Assembly: GCA_905250885.1 (NCBI GenBank) | Contig: CAJNOQ010002612.1 | Location: forward strand, 1-23,475 | DNA length: 23,475 nucleotides | Direction: 5' to 3' | From: Didymodactylos carnosus | Lineage: Eukaryota > Rotifera > Eurotatoria > Philodinida > Philodinidae | Shown: in pieces, positions 1 through 10,195 of the stretch | Position numbering within the stretch: position 1 is the stretch's first letter | Layout: every line of letters starts with the position of its first letter | Notes under the pieces: generated by a model | Seen by the model: only the letters and a program-made list of their open reading frames with translations | Database searches by the model: none | What the model was told of the DNA's origin: nothing | Program-made: the position numbers and the translations under genes

Positions 1-1733
1 GAAAATTTCTTAAGTGCGACATGAAAACGTCTTCATAACCTTTACTATTTAGTGCCAATAAATCCAGTTTTTGACGCGCTTTAATTTGGTATAAATACAT
101 TGTGATATTATCTGTTCTTTAGGTTCTAGAGGGAGGGAGGCAAAGGTTATGTGCCACTCTGTATAAAGACATAATTTGATGTAAAAGAGTTAATTATTCA
201 AGACATAGAAGGAGAAAACTACTGCGCATTGTCTTTACTTCTTCCTGTAGTTAGTGTTTGAAAAAGGTATATGAAAGTTTGTCAAATGGGCTCTAATCAT
301 AAAAATTACATTAGTTTCTTTCATTTCTGAATATCCCTTGCTCTGATCTTTCCGCATTGTTGTTTATCCGCTTTATGTTCGACTTTGTGTGCAAAAACTC
401 AAACCTTCATTAAATGGATTTATGTAAAAGTTTCTGAAACATTTTTATTGGAAAGATAATAAATTAAAGACACACGCGCTAGTACGTGAACAAATTTTAT
501 TAATGTGAGTTGTTCAACCAAGATCATAAGACAAATGAATACATACCTAGATACTTTACTATCCCGAATTCTTTGATCGAATTTCTACTAAGAAGAGAAA
601 ACAACTGTAAGGCCCTTGATCTATACCAATGACCGAGAACGTTATTGATTCACATTTATGGAAATTAAGATTCAAACACCTTTACTTCTTCCTGCAGTTA
701 GTCTTTCTATTTTTGTGATAAAGTAAGGAAATGGCGAATCCATCGATATTAGCATCGGTTCAAGTGCCAATGGCATAACTTCAGTTTTTCTTTCCTTTTT
801 ATTGGTGATATAGGCAATGTATTAAACTATATCATCTGCATCACGCACCGTGGATGCATCTTTTTAAGAAATATACTTCTCGTTTCACAGTGTAGAGAAT
901 CATATTTGAAGTTGTTTGGTAACTGGAAATAAGACTACTGTTCGTCTATCATATCCGCCCATTGTGTCGATGAGATAAAAGACTTCGACCGAAGGACCGA
1001 ATGTATTAAACTGTTATCATATCATTAATTTCAATTATTCCTTTAATTCTTCAGACTTTACGAGATCAACAGCCTTGAATATTTATCAAACTCTAGTTTT
1101 TACAAATTTTCTACTTTTCGAAAATACTTTTTAACTCTTCGTATTCTATTGAGAGATAGTTGGTTGTTTTACGACAATTATCGTAGATGACATTACAATA
1201 AAGAAAAATCTAATTTTTTTTGAAAGTTGGGTACTTTGTAAAATAAAAGTACTGACCAGATCACTAAACTCTGAATATGATGACAGAATCAGGACTAAAT
1301 TTACAGAAAGTGATAGTTTCAAAAATTCCAGAGCTAATTCTGATCAAATTTTTCAGCTCTAAATCAGAAGAAAAAGTTTCCTGTAAATAACAAACATGTC
1401 TAAATTCTGAGAAAAATTTACAATAGTAGAAGATTAGATAACTTAGACTATCATAAATATGTAAAAACAATGTTGTTATGAGTAGGGAGAGATTACTATT
1501 ACTATGAAACGCACTTTCTCAAGTTTTTTAGATGTATGTCAAATTAATATCAAAACACTTCATCTCAATGGGATATCGGAGTTTCATTTAAAAAAATTCC
1601 ATTAAACGGAAGCTCGTTAAAATTTTTAATAAAATTCCAGGTCACACTCATTTTGTAGGAGACATTTTAATGAAAGTACTGAAACTTTTATTTTAAAAAA
1701 AAATGCTTTAATAAAAGTTTTTTTAAATGAACG
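1..1733. other. Non-coding AT-rich stretch below the GPCR exon
   Basis: No protein family was recognised on either strand. The only visible structure is a 23-bp direct repeat (ctttacttcttcctg[t/c]agttagt) at 233-255 and 680-702. The stretch may be an intron of the GPCR gene continuing past the left edge, or intergenic DNA. A minus-strand reading frame at 1264-1470 has no recognisable content. Confidence 0.5.
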
Positions 1734-1827
1734 TCACCAAATCCATCTCAACATTTCAACATATTTACATAATAGTCTTCCGCAGAACAACATTAATCTG
1801 TTTAAGACAGATTTCAGACTAGTATAA
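1734..1827 (-). other. Possible second GPCR exon or decayed remnant
   Basis: A good acceptor (TTTTATTCTTAG) ends at 1828. Joining here to the donor at 1919 keeps phase and restores the conserved D-R-Y triplet, followed by TSLKSVLNRL and about 20 further residues. The frame then hits TGA at 1734-1736. The translated stretch does not look like a clean TM4. It may be a real exon with an earlier donor, a decayed exon, or coincidence. Confidence 0.25.
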
Positions 1828-1919
1828 CTAAGAATAAAATATTAGACAAAATGTTAATATGTATTTTAATAGTGCATTTTTTCTTCTTAAAAAGTTTACA
1901 AAAAGAAATTCTATCTTAC

Positions 1920-2290
1920 CGATCATATGCCATACTGGTATTGATAAATGTTGTACCAGCCAATGTAATAATTTGTACATAGACTAAAAATTTACACAAA
2001 AATGGTCCTAATATCCAACTACTGAATAAAACAAAAACAAGTTCGGTGGGCATCGTTAATAGACACACAGTTAAATCACTAATAGCCAGATGAATAATAA
2101 ATAAATTCATTCGACTTCGTCTAGTTCGACGTTTATAACAGAGTAAACAAATGACATAAACATTGCCACAGAATGTAAGTAAAATCATAAACATGAGTAA
2201 AAGAATATGTACAAGGGTATCAACTTTCCAACGATGATGATCATAACACATTTTGGATGAATTTGATAGAAATAATTCACTAGTAGACAT
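1920..2290 (-). CDS. Class A (rhodopsin-like) GPCR, first coding exon, TM1-TM3
   Basis: This exon encodes the first 123 residues of a seven-transmembrane receptor, probably a plasma-membrane neuropeptide-type receptor. The start Met at 2290 is supported by in-frame TAA TAA codons just upstream. After a short N-terminus with a possible glycosylation site (NSS, about residue 10) come TM1 with the conserved GN pair (CGNVYVICLL, about 40-52), a basic loop (KRRTRRSR), TM2 with the LAxxD motif (LAISDL, about 70), a Trp in the first extracellular loop followed by the TM3 disulfide Cys (W..GPFLCKF), and TM3 ending MAYDR. The exon ends at a consensus donor (CG/GTAAG), which splits the Arg codon of the DRY motif. 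The remaining TM helices were not recognised below 1920, so the gene is partial or broken in this window. Family membership is clear; the ligand is not. Confidence 0.85.
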
Positions 2291-5200
2291 ACCATTCGAT
2301 TATTAAAAACTAAAATATTTAAGTAGAAAACGTATCAGGATATTGCTAAAAATGGTCCGGAAACTCAATTAAATTTTTGAATAACTTCTACATGTATATA
2401 GAAAATAGTTCTTTGATTAATAAACTTCAAAACTTTAACAAAATTATCCTTAGAACGCTAAATGATTGTTCCTGCGAAAAATGGAAACATCAATCAAACA
2501 AAAAAAAAAAAGAAGGAAATATTATCAACATAGTACATTAACACTTGTTATAAAATAACAATAGACATGTCATACATTTATCAATCTTCATATTTTTCTT
2601 CTTCTTCATATTTTTTTTTCTTTATATGAGAGACTGTTTTTTATTTCCTGAATAACTTAAAACGAGAGATGGAATTCGTTTAGAATTTCTTTCTATTGCC
2701 AAAAAAAAAATAAGGAAAGAACAAAAAATCAGAAAAAAATTAATATGTAACTCTTTTTATTCAAAGAAGCAAAAAAAAAGATATCCGTACTGATTTGACA
2801 AATAGGGTTATTATGTATATGAACTGATTGAGTTCATCTATCCACGCGAAAATATGATTAGGTTTATAATCGATAATTACGTTCAGGTATGCACAACATT
2901 TCCTTTGAACATGTATGGGATAAAATTGAAAAATTATATAGAAACTATTATATTATTAGCTACATGGTTAATATTATTCATGATTATCATAAACTAAGGT
3001 TTTATTAACCTTTTATTTACCATTCCTCGACCATGATATCGAGGGACTTCTAAATTTGTATGATCATTGTTCTCATCGAATGCTTATCACCCACAAAATT
3101 TAGGCTTCTTTTCTAGATGGTTCGTGAGAAATAAACATTTCATTTCTTTCTCGTAAAATGCTAATAACTCCTGATCCCAGAGAGATGAAAAACTGTTTCT
3201 TTTTACCAAACTGTAGTCCAAATTCTCTTCTATCTATGGTATAAATTTGAAATGTTAGCTCTTAATAGTTACTGAAATATAGCTAGTTTACGAGTGAAGG
3301 TCACTTTTGAAGTTTAAGTTCCTCTTCAAAAAAAATTCATAACTCAATCTAGAAATATTATTTCCACTTCAAAAATACATCAGATACTCTAAAATGTTTT
3401 TAGATTATTCACACAAAGTATGAGGGCTAACTATTGGATGATTCAAGAAATTCATTGAAAATGAACATCCACTATTGAACCATACGTAGGACGGCAAGGG
3501 TGAGCAACCAAGGATCGTCCATTCCACCATAATTTTCGTGCTTAATGTCCTTCATAATCATATAAAAATATAGTAATGAAACCTTTGGGAATACTATAAT
3601 GGAATATTTTTCGCTTGTATTCTGATAGAATAAAGCTTATATCAACACAGAACACAAAAAAACATACCAAAAAAAACAAAAAAAAAATTACTACTGATAA
3701 CATCGAGTCGATTGCACAACTTCAATCATTGTACAGAATATAGATACAGAACGATGAATTTAGCTAAGTTCTCATGTTCGAATTTCTATTCGTAAAAATT
3801 GATTTTCTGTTTTTCGATAGTTTTAGTTTAGAATACTATAATGGAATATTTTCCGCTTGTATTCTGATAGAATAAAACTTATATTAAGCCTTTGGGAGAA
3901 AAATATTCATAGGTAAAATATTATCAAGAAGATTTCACACTCACCCTAATCCCAAATCATTTCATTTATTTTGCGTCTTTCTCATTTTCCATGTACTTGT
4001 AAGCAAAATTAAAAATATATTAGAGATCAGTAGACAAAACTGTATTCGTCGCATCTTGATATCTTTTTGCGTTCGAGAATTATTAATATTCGGAAATTTG
4101 GGACGTTGTTAAACAAAGGGTTAAAGAGTTGTCTTGATTTTTATTATTTTCTATTCTTACTTGTTTTTGTAAAAATAAAAATATGGTGTCTTTTCTATTT
4201 CATATTGTAAAATATTTTACACATATTTTCTATCGGTCTGTACGGTCTAATGAAGAAAATTATAGAGTCGTAACAGCTGTGCTTCAGTGAAAGGACAGTA
4301 CTCTATACCATTTTTGTTCATTTATATAATATATGCACACAATATTGAGTTTTCCATCATACATAACCAAAGTTTTGCCCCTCGAGACTAAATGCTATCC
4401 AAATTGTTTTATCATTAATCACTTACTAAGGTTCGTTTCCATTTTCTTATGGTTAAAAAAAACAACAACCGATATTGTACAATTAAATATAGAAGAGAAA
4501 AATAAACAGCAACGATGTCGGGGGAAAAACCTTTTTGGTCATATGTCAAACTTTTCTGTATTTAACATCATTATCATTGTCTATCTTTAGAACAACATGA
4601 AACTAATGAGCAATATAAAAGGAAAATAAACTTCATCCACTTGTCCTCTTGACAATGCCTGACATGATTATTAATCGCAGAAAGAAATGCTCTAATTTAG
4701 TGTCAACAATAAAACAATGAAACAATGAAAAATTTCATAAAAAAAAGAAAAACAAGTGTTTACATAGGGACATACGTTCTACAATTTAAACAAGATGAAC
4801 GATCATCTTTTCTCTCTTTCATCAAATTATTTTTCACTATAATTTCTTTGCCGTTATTGTATTCGTCGTGGTAGACAAGTTAGAGGTTTTTGAAAGTCTA
4901 AAGACAAGTCAACTAAAAAGTCAAACGAGTACAGTCAAAAAAGACTTGACTTTTTTAACTCAGCAATTTACTGATTTTATAAACTTTTTCGTTATACTGA
5001 GTTAACTCATCAAAACGTTCAGCTTACAAATAATTAATCAACAAAAATGATATAAAGAAGGCTTGTTTTTTATTTTTTATGAGAAAAAGTTTCACTAATC
5101 GGACGATTTTAAGTACAACTATTTCTGAAAAAAATGTTTTACAAAATAGAATTATACTTATTTGTCATTGTGAATAAGTACGTGTATCGGAAATTAATTT

Positions 5201-5980
5201 TTATTTATGTTAAGCAATGAGGAAAATTATTTTCATTCATTTTGAATCTATTCAAAAGTACACTTATGTCATGCGAATTTAATGTCTCTTCTTATTGACG
5301 GATGTTAAAACTATGTAGTTATCTTACCCTTGTTTATCTATTTCTATGGATTAAAACGAATGATTTGTCACTAAGAACAGAACATATTTTTATAACGGAA
5401 ATAAAGGTCAACATAAAAAAAATAGAAATAAACAACTATATTTAGTTACATCTTATCTAAAAATATTCACTAACAATAAATTGTTTTTTCTAACCAAATA
5501 TTTCAATTGTACTTTGAACAGTATTTTATACAATGGAAAAAACAGTCTCTTCACAATAACTCGCACAGATATTTCTTAACACTTTAAGTCCCTAAGGCTT
5601 TAATGTTTGATTTTACGTCAACCGCTTATGATCACGGAACAGATGAGACCTCGAAATTGTATTTGTTGCAGCTGAATGATCCCATTTTAATTTATTCTAT
5701 TATAATTATGAAGCATACATTTGAGGGAAGTGAATGAAACTAATGGAAGAGAGCCTTCTTCCCATACGATTAGTTTCAGTTTACTTGCTATATGATCCAC
5801 TCCAAATCGTTTGGATGAAGATCATCTTGTTTGATGACATATCGAGTGAGATCGATTGGCACGACAACAATATTATCGATATTTTGAAATGTCGATGATT
5901 TTAATGCATCATTATATTAGAGCTATTGACATCATTAGGTAAAATCTTATGCTAGGAGATGACATCGATTTCCACTGCTT
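2291..5980. other. Long non-coding AT-rich region, no gene seen
   Basis: No reading frame here resembles a known protein, and no promoter could be fixed for the GPCR gene, although this lies immediately upstream of it. The stretch is rich in A and T runs (for example around 2500, 2620, 2700 and 3660-3690). A duplicated block at 3589-3643 and 3831-3885 is listed separately. Small hairpin-capable motifs occur near 4913-4960 (aaaagtcaa / ttgactttt) and 5736-5777 (gaaactaat / attagtttc). Confidence 0.5.
3589..3885. repeat. Dispersed direct repeat of about 55 bp, two copies
   Basis: The block starting gaatactataatggaatat occurs at 3589-3643 and again at 3831-3885 with only a few substitutions. 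The copies are 242 bp apart. The word cctttggga lies directly before the first copy and just after the second, so the arrangement looks permuted rather than like a simple tandem repeat. This may be a local duplication or remains of a repeat family. Confidence 0.8.
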
Positions 5981-6955
5981 TTTTCGCGAGAATTCGAAGC
6001 GAGAAAAAAGTGATTTCTCTTCACCATCTCTTCCTGTGAGTTTAAAGGCTTTAGGTTAATTAATTTAAAGATTTTCTAAGCCTTTAAGAAGCTTGCATTT
6101 ATTGTTTACCGTTCTGACTTGTCCTTTAAAAGTTTGCTAAGTGCTTCTAAAGGACTTGTTATCGGTTTTTCGGCTATTTATCTTCATGCAGTTTTGCTCA
6201 CTGCTCGGGCTCTTCAGCTGGGAACTTTGATAAGGGTTCATAGCCGAATTACTATCCAGTTTCAGATCGTGTGATTCTGATCCAAGCTATACGTACGTCG
6301 GAATTTGGCTACTGAAACGAAGGAAGCACAAGTTTCAATTACATATTTTTAATATCTGAAAGCGGCGGCTTTATCGATGGTGCCAATAGCTCTAATCGAC
6401 ACCGTCGGGTGGTGCCAATAGATCTACCCATAAAATTTTCTAAGCAAACACATGTGTACCTGCGAAATTACGGTTATTTCCTCTGAAAAGCATTTCCTCC
6501 TATTGCTCGATGTTCTTGCCCTTCGCTTCCTTCCGAAATAAGCGTAGTTTTCTGATTCTCTGTCTTTTCAGGAAAGTGTACCATATCAAAATTTGATGGC
6601 TTTTTCTAGCGAAGTGATCTCGCGATTTTTACATATTCGTAGTCGGCGCGTTGAAAGATGTTATAAGGAATCCTGATATTCTTTGGATCCTTGGGGCTTC
6701 CGCTTTAGGTTTCACGGTATACCACACTACATTCACCTGTAGACATCAAATATACTACGTCCACTTTTCTTTCATTTGATCTTAGTTTTCTTCTGTCTCA
6801 TATATTTTTCTTATGAGCTCGTATATATGTGTATAGAATTTTATCTCTCTTTATAGCAAAGCAGATACTGTGCTAAGGTTGTAGTTGCTGAAAATCGAAA
6901 CTTCGTCTGTAAGTGGATAGTTGCAGCAAGCTGAGCATGAAAATATGGACTTGTA
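5980..6955. other. Repeat-like region of raised GC, no gene seen
   Basis: Base composition is less AT-rich here than in the flanks, and no coding family was recognised. Features seen are a short hairpin at about 5980-6012 (ttttttcgc ... gcgagaaaaaa) and a repeated word tggtgccaatag near 6379 and 6412. The stretch may be decayed transposable-element DNA, possibly continuous with the retroelement-like signals at 7419-7500, but that link is weak. Confidence 0.35.
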
Positions 6956-7268
6956 CACTGTAATCTGAAATTATTTTCTATTTTATAGAAAATCGATCGT
7001 GGAAATCGCCAAGGATTTTCTAACTTTTAAAAAATTCTGAGCGATTTTCTGATGTTTTAGGAAATGTTGATTTTCTACTTTATATTAACTCTATGAATTG
7101 ACTTTTCTCATTTGTCAGAAAATCGATGAAAATCCTTTCTATAATTAATTCCCAACAATCTAGAAAATCAATTTTCTACATTCTTGAAAATTCGAGTTTC
7201 TATAATCTGGAAAGCCCGTGAGGGTTTCGTATATGGATTTTTGAAAATTAATTTCCGACTTTACAGTG
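6956..7268. mobile_element. Tc1/mariner-like MITE, TA target duplication
   Basis: The element begins CACTGTAATCTGAAATTATT and ends with its inverse, so that the reverse complement of the right end reads CACTGTAAAGTCGGAAATTA. Each end is flanked by TA (6954-6955 and 7269-7270). TA duplications and CA-starting terminal repeats of about 25 bp are typical of non-autonomous Tc1/mariner elements. No transposase is encoded. The interior holds several palindromic copies of a motif close to gaaaatcgattttc (for example near 6986, 7100, 7130 and 7170), which may be degenerated internal repeats. Confidence 0.7.
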
Positions 7269-7418
7269 TAGGACATTAAGGATAAAGAGTACAATTCATA
7301 GAAACGATATAGCAGACTAAAAGGACAACAGTGTTAAGTGGAGTTGGACCTACATGGTCAGATGAGGGGAGCGGCGGTAGTATGAGAGTGAGTAACCAAA
7401 CAACATTTTGTTTTGTGT

Positions 7419-7500
7419 AATAAAGATATTCGATTTTGTTCTGTTTCGGCTTATTGTGCTTTCTTTTCTGTGCTTTTTGTGTATACCACTGGCGCCAACA
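7419..7500 (+). other. Possible retroelement LTR 3' end with primer-binding-site-like motif
   Basis: A polyadenylation-like AATAAA (7419-7424) is followed about 65 bp later by CCACTGGCGCCAACA. The TGGCGCCAACA part (7490-7500) resembles a tRNA primer-binding site that would follow an LTR end in CA. No matching second LTR, gag or pol was found in the window. If real, it is a truncated or solo remnant; coincidence is quite possible. Confidence 0.2.
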
Positions 7501-7689
7501 CTTTTATATATCGTGGTAGGTTTCATATAGATTTAGCCTGGCACTGTCAGTAAAACTCCCATAACTCCATTAAAATAAAACATTTTTTGATCGGGTTTGC
7601 TTTGATCAGAAATGATTGCTCTTCTCTGAAAAATCCAAATTTCGATCATGTTTTCCGTTTCTTGCTTGAGCATACTGATGGAAACAGGG

Positions 7690-8057
7690 GATTGTCAATT
7701 TCTGACATATTTTTGAAACTTCGTTCTTCAGCATACCATCTGCGCTTAAAAGATTTTTTACATACCACGCGAAAGAGCACATTCAAAAGTACAAAAAGAA
7801 CTGACTTCTCACTTTTGCTACATCTTTTTACGCAAATAATAGCAGAAGGACAAAGTTCAAGTCGAAAAAAAATACTGAATTCAAACTTTTCATTTTTTTC
7901 CGTTTGTCGTATAATTTACGTAGTTTTCCTCATTGAAGTTCTGAAACTAAAGTTTAAGTATGGTTTTGTGGAGTATTTCGAGGCGCATCGTTTAAAAAAA
8001 AACACTAATCTTAGAATCCTAAAAGAACACGTGAAAAACAGAAAATACTGAGAGGCT
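7690..8057 (+). mobile_element. Partial, inverted copy of the TBC-intron foldback element
   Basis: From about 7725 to 8056 this strand aligns throughout with the reverse complement of roughly 13938-14290. For example, aaagagcacattcaaaagta here matches aaagagcacattcagaagta there. Further matches cover the pieces around tagttttcctcattgaagtt and the common end gagaggc. Identity looks like roughly three quarters or more by eye. The copy has lost the long terminal arms. A 154-aa open frame (7587-8051) lies across it but does not look like a gene. Confidence 0.7.
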
Positions 8058-8138
8058 CATTCATTATGACGCACCCGATTATACATTCACATATCGCTTT
8101 CAAACTAAAACTTCATCAGAAAACTTATGTGCTCGATG

Positions 8139-9100
8139 CACAGTGTGCATTTTTCCATAGGCCAGACGAACATTTGCTATAGAAGCAGTTCGAAAGTCTA
8201 TAAACACTTTTTTTATAGGTTTTCAGATATGCTCTTTCCAATGGTGTGTTTTACGAAGTTCAAAGAGGCTTTCATCTGAGTTCTCCAGAGATCGGATCTT
8301 TAGAAAACCCACACATAAGTATTCTGGAACTTTATAAAGCGCATCATTGGAAAGAGCATATCTGAAAACCTATAAAAATAGTGTTTATAGACTTTCGGAC
8401 TGCTTCTATAGCAAATATGAAAATCCTTAGCCAAAATTGTTAAGCTATGCTTCGACTTTAGCGTTTTGTTAGATCCAACAAGTTTTTGGTCAGAAAAACT
8501 TACTAATCGTACATCATTCGATGCAGTTTCTTGCGCTGATTCTGAATATGTCATTTTTATTGAATAAAAACACTTCTGGAGCGAGAAAAATGGAAAATAC
8601 CTTCAAAAACTAGTGATTTTTGGAAAACGTACAACTCAGGACAGGAAACTTTTCGCTAACTGTGTGCACACGTCCTATATAGCTCACATGTCCTGAAAGT
8701 TTCATCTAAATTGGAGTTTCGCTTTTCTTCGCGCATGTACTTTACTGGATGCACCGCTTTGGAAACTCGCTAATAAAATGCACAATAACTCTGTTCCATC
8801 TTGAAAACTCCTAAACTAGAAATTTTTTTAGCAATCGATAGAGAACTTGACAAAGATTAACGATATATATTTGTTTGTTTGACCGCTTACCTTACTTTTG
8901 CGTTTAATTCAGTTTTCCGACAGTGCCACTTGTTTAGCGTAATTTTTGTCTATATGAGCTTTCATACATAAGTATGCCCTAAGAAAAAAAAATTTTCGTC
9001 ATCGAATAGAGCGTGGTCCAAAGTATATAAATCACTATTTAAATCACCGAAAAGTGCATTTTCAATTTTTCAGCAAAAGTCCGCCTGAATGCACACTGTG
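8139..9100. mobile_element. CACAGTG-ended non-autonomous element, copy A
   Basis: The element starts CACAGTGTGCATT and ends with the inverse (AATGCACACTGTG). It is flanked on both sides by CGATG (8134-8138 and 9101-9105), a perfect 5-bp target duplication. No transposase reading frame is present. An internal inverted repeat pairs about 8172-8252 with 8342-8420. Ends and parts of the interior match copy B at 21171-21767: the subterminal aggcggac word, and the stretch near 8515 (gatgcagttt ... gctgattctgaatat) against that near 21354. See the finding on RAG/Transib-like ends. Confidence 0.75.
8172..8420. repeat. Internal inverted repeat, arms of about 80 bp
   Basis: The arm at about 8172-8252 (gctatagaagcagttcgaaa ... 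gctctttccaatg) is the inverse of the arm at about 8342-8420, with a few mismatches and a spacer of about 90 bp. It lies wholly inside the CACAGTG-ended element and could form a long hairpin in single-stranded DNA or RNA. A minus-strand frame at 8300-8554 covers part of it but has no gene-like content. Confidence 0.8.
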
Positions 9101-9114
9101 CGATGTGTATAAAA

Positions 9115-9462
9115 CAGACTGGCCAGATCTTCTGATTTTTCAGAAATTTTCTGATTTTGAACACTTTTTCTGATGGCTTTCTGGTTTCTGATTTTCATTT
9201 CTTCTGTTTCAAACGTGCTAGTTCGTTCTCATATGAATGCCCGAATTATTACTATTGATACGATATTATCCACATGATATCTATCTACATAAAACGATAA
9301 TACAGTTCAATAAAAGGACTGATAAATTATATGTTGAACGAAACATGTTTGTCTAGTTGCCGCATTAAATCCACTTTCTGATTTTTTTCTGATTTTGATA
9401 GGGAAATTTTCTGATTTTCCAATTTTTTTTCTGATTTTGAATTTTTTCATCTGGCCACCCTG
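9115..9462. mobile_element. hAT-type MITE with 8-bp target duplication
   Basis: The 348-bp element has 15-bp terminal inverted repeats with two mismatches: CAGACTGGCCAGATC at the left and CAGGGTGGCCAGATG as the reverse complement of the right end. It is flanked by a perfect 8-bp direct repeat GTATAAAA (9107-9114 and 9463-9470). An 8-bp duplication with CAG-starting termini is the hAT signature. The interior is built mainly from repeats of the word TTTCTGATTTT (for example near 9137, 9146, 9378, 9389, 9409 and 9429), which explains its strong strand bias. No transposase is encoded. Confidence 0.85.
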
Positions 9463-9470
9463 GTATAAAA

Positions 9471-10195
9471 ACATGTTATAATTTTCCAAAAGTTCTTCCA
9501 TGACTCGTTTACTTCTAATCGTCATGACTTCTTATGTACACACACGTGTTTTTCCGTATTAAAAATCTTTTTTATTGAATTTAATGTCAAAAAATATGAC
9601 AATAACAATAGTAGTCGCAGAAAAAAAAACGAAAAACACACTCGAATGATGGTTAATTAAGAGAGAAAGAGAGTTATTTTTATATACAAAAAACAAAGTG
9701 AACATTTGTCATCGAATTAAAACTAAGTTTCGTTTTCTTTTAGCAAAAAACATTCACAGAATCAAAAACAAAAGAAATCACATACTCAAATAAATAACTG
9801 ACGGGTGCAAAATTAGGAATAAATTGAAATGTCGTGTAAGAACTAGCGTCTATTCACGACAATTCGTTGAGCAAATTGGCTAGAAAGGCACGGTGAGAGA
9901 AAAAGCAGTGAGAATAAATGCGCATATCTAAAAAAAAAACGACGAAAATCTAATATTTTTTTTGTCTGTCAAAAAACTTTGGTATGAATTAATACAAATT
10001 ACAGAAGACTGACTGTTATAAAAGCACAACAATTTTAGGGAGATCACTCATCTATCACGGTGAAATTTGTAGAGCTTTTCTTTGACGATGCGCTAGTTGT
10101 TTCAACAACATAAATGAGTGACTTTCATATTCATTTCAACAATATTTTTCTTTAGTTGAATAATTAATAGATGATGTGACAGGTGATGAGTTGTT
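9471..10195. other. Region below the Rab-GAP stop, probable 3' UTR plus intergenic
   Basis: No coding family was recognised. The part nearest 10195 is probably the 3' UTR of the minus-strand Rab-GAP gene. A minus-strand AATAAA lies at 9571-9576, some 620 nt past the stop; it is a candidate polyadenylation signal but far away, and a variant signal could be used instead. Confidence 0.4.
9571..9576 (-). promoter_or_regulatory. Candidate polyadenylation signal for the Rab-GAP gene
   Basis: This is AATAAA read on the minus strand, downstream of the Rab-GAP stop codon. AATAAA words are frequent by chance in DNA this AT-rich, so confidence is low. Confidence 0.2.

Noticed and set aside
1264..1470. 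Minus-strand open frame as a later GPCR exon
   Set aside because: It has no TM4-TM7 pattern and no conserved Trp, CWxP or NPxxY motif.
4333..4590. Plus-strand open frame of 85 codons
   Set aside because: Composition is that of translated AT-rich non-coding DNA; no domain, no splice context, no family resemblance.
7587..8051. Plus-strand open frame of 154 codons as a gene
   Set aside because: It overlaps a repeat shared with the Rab-GAP intron element, the shared sequence is not open in the same frame in the other copy, and the translation resembles no known protein.
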